A DNA stretch of 64,000 bases from Desmonostoc vinosum HA7617-LM4 (GTDB lineage: Bacteria; Cyanobacteriota; Cyanobacteriia; Cyanobacteriales; Nostocaceae), in NCBI GenBank assembly GCA_019359515.1, contig JAHHHC010000002.1, positions 62,001 through 126,000 of the forward strand, written 5' to 3'. The position numbers and the translations under genes are program-made. Positions within the stretch are counted from its first letter, which is position 1; each line of letters starts with the position of its first letter. The notes under the pieces were generated by a model that saw nothing but the letters and a program-made list of their open reading frames with translations, did no database searches and was not told the DNA's origin. Of the stretch, positions 59,546-64,000 are shown in pieces.

Positions 59546-60829
59546 CTACGCCAAGGCTGGTACGGGAATTTCCAAATGAGGGTATAGCGGGAAGCGATCG
59601 CATAATGTCGCTACCCGTTGCCGACAATCTTGAGCAACTACATCTGAATCTGGAGACAGTAGGCGATCGGCAATAATGTTACCGATTTCGGTAAATTCTG
59701 CTACTCCCAACCCCCTTGTAGTCATCGCTGGAGAACCCAATCTCAAACCACTAGTTACAAATGGTGACTCTGGATCGAAGGGAACTGTATTCTTGTTAGC
59801 GGTAATATTTACACCACTAACCAGCTGATCTGCTTGCTTACCTGTCAATCCAATACTACGCAAATCTACTAAGATTAAATGATTATCTGTGCCATTAGAC
59901 ACTATTTTTAAATTTCTGTTTTGGAGTTGACTAGCTAGAGCGTGAGCATTATCAATCACTTGAGCCGAATATGCTTTAAATTCTGGTTTTAAAGCCTCTC
60001 CAAAGGCTACTGCTTTCGCAGCAATCACATGTTCTAATGGCCCACCCTGAGTACCAGGAAAGACGGCTTTATCTAGCTTTTTACCAAGTTCTGCATCGCG
60101 AGTTAAGATTAAACCGCCTCTGGGGCCGCGCAGAGTTTTATGTGTAGTCGTGGTGACAACATCACAGTAAGGAATCGGATTAGGATGAAAACCAGTAGCC
60201 ACTAAACCAGCAATGTGGGCAATATCCGCCAGTAAGTAAGCACCAACTTCATCGGCGATGCTGCGGAACTTTTCAAAGTCAATTACACGAGAATAAGCCG
60301 AATAACCGCAAATCAGCAGCTTAGGACGCTCCCTCAGCGCCAGCTCCCGAATTTGGTCATAATCTAGTTGTTCTGTTTGCTGGCTAACGCCGTAGTGACG
60401 AACTTGGAACCATTTACCTGAGACATTCACTGGCGAACCGTGGGTGAGATGTCCCCCGTGAGACAAATCCATTCCCATAATTGTGTCTCCCGGTTGCAGC
60501 AGCGTCAGAAATACTGCAAAATTCGCCTGTGCGCCAGAATGGGGTTGTACATTTGCATGAGCTGCGCCAAACAAGCTTTTAGCTCGGTCTATAGCTAACT
60601 GTTCGATTTTGTCAATCAACTCACAACCGCCATAGTAGCGTTTACCAGGCAATCCTTCGGCATATTTATTCGTTAATACAGAACCTTGAGCTGCTAGTAC
60701 AGCAGCAGAAGTAAAATTTTCACTAGCGATCAACTCTAGGTGATCGCGTTGACGCTGTAGTTCTTGGTTAATTAAATCCGCGATCGCAGCATCGCCAGAA
60801 GCCAAAAAATCTGAGTTAGTCCTAGTCAC
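59546..60829 (-). CDS. glyA: Serine hydroxymethyltransferase
   Basis: 427 aa, GTG start with AAGGATAG upstream. PLP enzyme converting serine and tetrahydrofolate to glycine and methylene-tetrahydrofolate; in cyanobacteria it also serves photorespiratory glycine. PLP Lys in [16 protein letters not shown] (K231), substrate region ENFTS (37-41), [16 protein letters not shown] (55-70), [12 protein letters not shown] (97-108) and [15 protein letters not shown] (202-216). Length and motifs are complete. Confidence 0.97.
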   Translation of the reverse strand: MTRTNSDFLASGDAAIADLINQELQRQRDHLELIASENFTSAAVLAAQGSVLTNKYAEGLPGKRYYGGCELIDKIEQLAIDRAKSLFGAAHANVQPHSGAQANFAVFLTLLQPGDTIMGMDLSHGGHLTHGSPVNVSGKWFQVRHYGVSQQTEQLDYDQIRELALRERPKLLICGYSAYSRVIDFEKFRSIADEVGAYLLADIAHIAGLVATGFHPNPIPYCDVVTTTTHKTLRGPRGGLILTRDAELGKKLDKAVFPGTQGGPLEHVIAAKAVAFGEALKPEFKAYSAQVIDNAHALASQLQNRNLKIVSNGTDNHLILVDLRSIGLTGKQADQLVSGVNITANKNTVPFDPESPFVTSGLRLGSPAMTTRGLGVAEFTEIGNIIADRLLSPDSDVVAQDCRQRVATLCDRFPLYPHLEIPVPALA

Positions 60830-61378
60830 TGCAACTATCCTTGTAATAATTTACACAATTGTTGATTTTGGTTAAACGCACCACCCAATTAACAGTCCAC
60901 AATCAAGGGCTGATGATTTCACGTTTTGAGTGGTGACTATTGACATTGGTTTATACTGACCTAATTTATTATTAGGTGCAAGCCTAGTGAATGCATCAAT
61001 TTTTATAAAGCTTTTTGCCAGACATTAAACTTAAATACTCTCCATCCCTAACTTAACAGGTTTAATAAATACAATTGCCTATTCCTACTAAACACTACTT
61101 TAAGAATTTAAGTATTATTTTTTACTACACAACTTTAGAAACAGCATACACAACATACAATAAATTTAGGTTCTATTGGCGATTTTGTTGTGATCCATAT
61201 TTTCGCCAAAAAGAGTGCTAGAGGTTACTCTTAGGTGTGATTTACCATCACAAATCATAACAGCTGACAACGCGCAGCCAACACATACCTTTCAAGCCAC
61301 TCTTAAAACCACCATAAAGTGTGTCCTCCTCCTGAGTGAAATGTAGGAAAAGATGAGGATTTATTGGGAGGGATTTCG
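60830..61378. other. Intergenic region upstream of glyA
   Basis: About 550 bp, divergent. AT-rich with long poly-A/T stretches near 61090-61140; GGGAGGG at its end is the ribosome site of the gene at 61379. No repeat, RNA or gene recognised. Confidence 0.45.
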
Positions 61379-61576
61379 ATGTTAATCATTTTAATGGACG
61401 ATCAAATCATTGCCCCTGAGCAAGTTTGCCAGTCCTGTTTATTGGCTAATGGCAATGGTCAACCCCGGTGGCGTGGAGGTCAACTGCGTTGTGGTCAAGC
61501 CATTCGCAAACTCACTGAACAACAGCCAGACCAGTATGAATGTGTCATGGGTTTCCGCATCGCGTATATAGAATAA
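61379..61576 (+). CDS. Small conserved cyanobacterial protein with Cys pair (65 aa)
   Basis: ATG 61379 with GGGAGGGATTTCG upstream; the TTG at 61364 is not used in my view. MLIILMDDQIIAPEQVCQSC... has C17 and C20 (CxxC), plus C43 and C59, suggesting a small metal-binding or redox protein. Conserved appearance (RWRGGQLRCGQAI), but I cannot name the family. Confidence 0.65.
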   Translation: MLIILMDDQIIAPEQVCQSCLLANGNGQPRWRGGQLRCGQAIRKLTEQQPDQYECVMGFRIAYIE

Positions 61577-61658
61577 TTTGAATTTGCCAGTAACAGAAGA
61601 CAACTGCGTTATCCTAAGCTCAAGTAGCTGTTGAAATTTAATTACAGGAGAACGCACA

Positions 61659-62138
61659 ATGACTTGGCGCGGGTCTACAACGGTTTCCGACCGAATTTTT
61701 GCTTGTTTACCTTATTTGCTCCCCTTGATTGATAGTTTGGTTTTTGGTAGCTTTTTGTTAAGCCAATTTCCAGCACTACAAGTGCTAATTTTACCGTTAC
61801 AACCAGTGCTGGTAGTTTACGCTAGCTTAGGGCAAATTGGTCAACTAATCGTTTTCTTTGCTTTATTTCTATTGGTGGTGAGAAACGAAAAAATCAATCA
61901 CTTTATTCGTTTCAACACTATGCAGGCAATTCTATTGGATATTGTTATATTTTTGTGTTCCATATTACTGCGAATTTTGACCCCGGTTCCTGGCGCTGGC
62001 TTTGCAATAGAAACACTAGCCAGTACCATCTTTTTGGGTATAGTGGCAGCGGTTGTCTATTCTGTTGTCCAGTCTTTAATTGGGCGTTACGCAGAAATTC
62101 CGGCGATTTCTGATGCTGTGTATATGCAAGTACGCTAA
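61659..62138 (+). CDS. Tic20-family membrane protein
   Basis: 159 aa, ATG with ACAGGAGAAC upstream. Four membrane helices; the start TTVSDRIFACLPYLLPLIDSL and the LLVVRNEKINHFIRFNTMQAILLDI segment are typical of cyanobacterial relatives of the chloroplast import protein Tic20. Function in cyanobacteria is not established. Confidence 0.88.
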   Translation: MTWRGSTTVSDRIFACLPYLLPLIDSLVFGSFLLSQFPALQVLILPLQPVLVVYASLGQIGQLIVFFALFLLVVRNEKINHFIRFNTMQAILLDIVIFLCSILLRILTPVPGAGFAIETLASTIFLGIVAAVVYSVVQSLIGRYAEIPAISDAVYMQVR

Positions 62139-62151
62139 TTGATGGAATTGC

Positions 62152-62925
62152 TTAACGGCCTACCACTGTGTTTTCTAGGCGACCAATACCTTCAATTTCT
62201 ATACGGACGCGATCGCCTAAGCGTAAAGCACTTACCCCAAATGGTGTACCCGTTAGCACTAGATCCCCTGGCAGTAGCGTCATCACCTGACTAATATATG
62301 ACACCAGAAAATCCGGCGGAAACACCATCTGATCAACACCAGCAGACTGTACAGGATTGGGGTCGTCATTTAAGAAAGTCTGTAATCTGGCTCCAGGACT
62401 TAATTCTCGCACAATCCAAGGGCCCACAGGACAGAACGTATCAAAACCTTTAGCTCGCGTCCATTGACCATCTCGTTTTTGTAAATCCCTTGCTGTCACA
62501 TCATTGGCGATAGTATAGCCCCAAATTTTAGTTTGGGCTTCTTCTGGCGTACAGTCAAAGGTGCGATCGCCAATCACCAGTGCTAACTCTCCCTCATAGT
62601 CTACCCGTTGCGATTGCGGCGGATATTTAATCTCTGTTTCAGAAGGAATAATCGACGTAGGCGGCTTGAGAAAGATTAATGGTTCAGGAGGTACAGCAGT
62701 TTCCATTTCTGCTGCATGTTCAGCATAATTCTTCCCCACTGCCACAATTTTAGAAGGAGCGCAGGGTGCCAGAATTTGATAATTTTCCGGCGTTAAAATT
62801 AATTCTGTGGGTTGACCTTGCAACCAAGGCGGAGCATCTAACACCTGCACGCTGAGGGATAGCTGTAGTAACCCATAGTAAATCTGTCCTTGTTGATTTT
62901 GAACTCGCACATAGCGCTGCGCCAT
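62152..62925 (-). CDS. Fumarylacetoacetate hydrolase (FAH) family protein
   Basis: 257 aa, ATG start. FAH fold: IVAVGKNYAEHAAEM, EPLIFLKPPTSIIP, VDYEGELALVIGDR (metal-binding E, D), YTIANDVTARDLQ, RAKGFDTFCPVGPWIV and LLPGDLVLTGTPFGVS. Such enzymes include oxaloacetate decarboxylases, acylpyruvases and hydrolases; which reaction applies cannot be read. Convergent with the Tic20-family gene. Confidence 0.9.
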   Translation of the reverse strand: MAQRYVRVQNQQGQIYYGLLQLSLSVQVLDAPPWLQGQPTELILTPENYQILAPCAPSKIVAVGKNYAEHAAEMETAVPPEPLIFLKPPTSIIPSETEIKYPPQSQRVDYEGELALVIGDRTFDCTPEEAQTKIWGYTIANDVTARDLQKRDGQWTRAKGFDTFCPVGPWIVRELSPGARLQTFLNDDPNPVQSAGVDQMVFPPDFLVSYISQVMTLLPGDLVLTGTPFGVSALRLGDRVRIEIEGIGRLENTVVGR

Positions 62926-63263
62926 AACCTTGATAAGTATCCTCTTGTCTGCGATTAAAAGCTGTGAGCGGAAGCAACCCTCGGTTAGCTGTTGAAGAAA
63001 TCGGTTAAGCTTTGAGCAAAACAGAGATTTCTACTTGCTGAAGAAGTCCGTAGACGCAGAGCGTCTTCCCGCTAGGGTGGCTCGGCTTCTAGTTCTCGTT
63101 AGAGATCCAAACTTCGGCAGATGGGGTTAATGATTCAAATTGAAAACTGGTAAGATTATAATTCCTTGTTGCTTCAGATGTTGATTGATGCTAGTAGCGC
63201 CCATCAGCACAGTGTACAAATTTACACTAGCAGCCACATTGTCCATAAGGAGACTAAAAGATT
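62926..63263. promoter_or_regulatory. Divergent region upstream of rpsF
   Basis: 338 bp. Near 63040-63100 GTAGACGCAGAGCGTCTTCCCGC can fold, and belongs to the dispersed REP class. AAGGAG lies 12 bp before the rpsF ATG. No ribosomal-protein leader structure was recognised with confidence. Confidence 0.4.
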
Positions 63264-63590
63264 ATGACCACAGTTTACGAAACAATGTACATTCTGCGTC
63301 CTGACCTGGGAGATGAACAGGTAGAGCAAGCAGTTGCTAAATATCAGAACTTACTACGCGAACAAGGTGGTGAGGATATCCAAATTCAAAATCGTGGTAA
63401 GCGTCGCCTCGCCTATGAAATCAAAAAACAGCGAGATGGCGTTTATATCCAGATGAACTATACCGCACCTCCAACCGCGATCGCCCCAATGGAACGTGCT
63501 ATGCGTTTAAGCGAAGAAGTAATTCGTTACTTAACGATTAAGCAAGAAGCCGAAGATGCAAAACCTGTTGAAGTGGCAGCAGCAGTCTAG
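63264..63590 (+). CDS. rpsF: 30S ribosomal protein S6
   Basis: 108 aa, ATG with AAGGAGAC upstream. Family start [20 protein letters not shown], then [21 protein letters not shown] and the C-terminal half to [13 protein letters not shown], with an acidic tail ([14 protein letters not shown]). Binds 16S rRNA with S18. The gene stands alone here; in many cyanobacteria it is not linked to rpsR. Confidence 0.96.
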   Translation: MTTVYETMYILRPDLGDEQVEQAVAKYQNLLREQGGEDIQIQNRGKRRLAYEIKKQRDGVYIQMNYTAPPTAIAPMERAMRLSEEVIRYLTIKQEAEDAKPVEVAAAV

Positions 63591-63720
63591 GGGTTAGGTA
63601 CTGGGGACTAGGGACTGGGAGAGATGAGGAGGCAGGGGAAGAAATAAAAACCACCCATTCCCCATACTTCGACTCCGCTCAGTACAAGTTCCCCATTCCC
63701 CAATAAAATCCCCAAAATTT
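63591..63720. repeat. Low-complexity GGGGACT-type and dispersed repeats after rpsF
   Basis: GGGGTTAGGTACTGGGGACTAG and CTTCGACTCCGCTCAGTACAAG-type pieces, shared with 1.68 kb and 29.3 kb (GCTCAGTACAAGTTCCC). Intergenic. Confidence 0.75.
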
Positions 63721-63824
63721 TATCTTTACTCTTTATTTTCTGAAATTGAACTGGGAATGCTAAATTAACTATTACTTGCCAAAGGCAGAATTACCGCAGT
63801 TATACTTAAAAACTGTAAGCCCCT

Positions 63825-64000
63825 GTGAGCCAATCTGATACCTCTAACATCCAAGTTCTTTCTTCGGAAGTATCGCAGCTACGCCAAGAGTTGCAACTTC
63901 GTGATCAATTAGTGCAACAGCTATCTCAAGAACTCTTTCGACTAGTGAAGGGTAATGCTAACTTCATACCCCAACGACCGGAGCCTGAACGAGATTTAAC
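63825..64000 (+). CDS. Coiled-coil protein, 5' part only
   Basis: Open frame from a GTG at 63825 running off the right edge: MSQSDTSNIQVLSSEVSQLR, then QELQLRDQLVQQLSQELFRL. The first 45 residues are a leucine-rich heptad coiled coil. Start choice is uncertain because no strong ribosome site is seen. Looks like a conserved cyanobacterial protein often found near rpsF; no function assigned. Confidence 0.6.
   Translation, partial: MSQSDTSNIQVLSSEVSQLRQELQLRDQLVQQLSQELFRLVKGNANFIPQRPEPERDL

Overview
The window comes from the chromosome of a filamentous, probably heterocyst-forming cyanobacterium of the Nostoc/Anabaena type. The evidence is dense GCGATCGC (HIP1) palindromes, intergenic tandem 7- and 8-mers (GGGGACT, CCCTACT, CCCCGCGT), photosynthesis genes (psb30, cytochrome c6, a long-chain polyprenyl diphosphate synthase), a cyanophycinase, a Tic20-family protein and a gene that looks like hetZ next to two AmiC-type amidases. 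All functional names are from reading the sequence; no database search was run.

Layout. 1-15.6 kb is conserved core: partial hetZ-like gene, small conserved gene, sds, murI, tandem amidases amiC2 and amiC1, a SIMPL-domain protein, ssb, then mreBCD. This set ties together cell-wall precursor supply (murI), wall cutting (amiC) and cell shape (mreBCD). 15.9-25.1 kb is an iron-uptake island of two araC/TonB-receptor units flanking a tandem pair of Uma2-type nuclease genes. Unit 1 is intact; the receptor of unit 2 has lost about 525 bp. Both units carry paired 22-bp direct repeats over the end of araC, likely operators. 25.5-33.6 kb holds ribD, a broken TnpB element, a split Gdt1-type (Mn exporter-like) pair, psb30 and recJ, which carries an intergenic-type repeat in frame. 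34-52.4 kb is an accessory region: metallophosphoesterase, exported methyltransferase, VOC protein, aldo/keto reductase, petJ, cphB, a GH13 enzyme, a thioesterase, a secreted EndoU-type RNase and a large UPF0182 membrane protein.

52.8-57.0 kb is a mobile-element zone: two transposase scraps, a CRISPR array of 28 intact 37-bp repeats whose terminal 29th repeat is split by a MITE, and an internally deleted IS200/IS605 element. No cas gene is present in the window. 57.0-64 kb returns to core genes: cinA (its last codons and stop lie in the IS end), a WecA-like transferase, glyA, tic20-like, an FAH-family gene, rpsF and the start of a coiled-coil protein.

The most interesting points are the CRISPR/MITE/IS605 neighbourhood, the duplicated AraC operator design, the secreted EndoU protein, the in-frame repeat in recJ, and structured intergenic elements (palindrome array at 45.1-45.35 kb, orphan hairpin at 49.3 kb).
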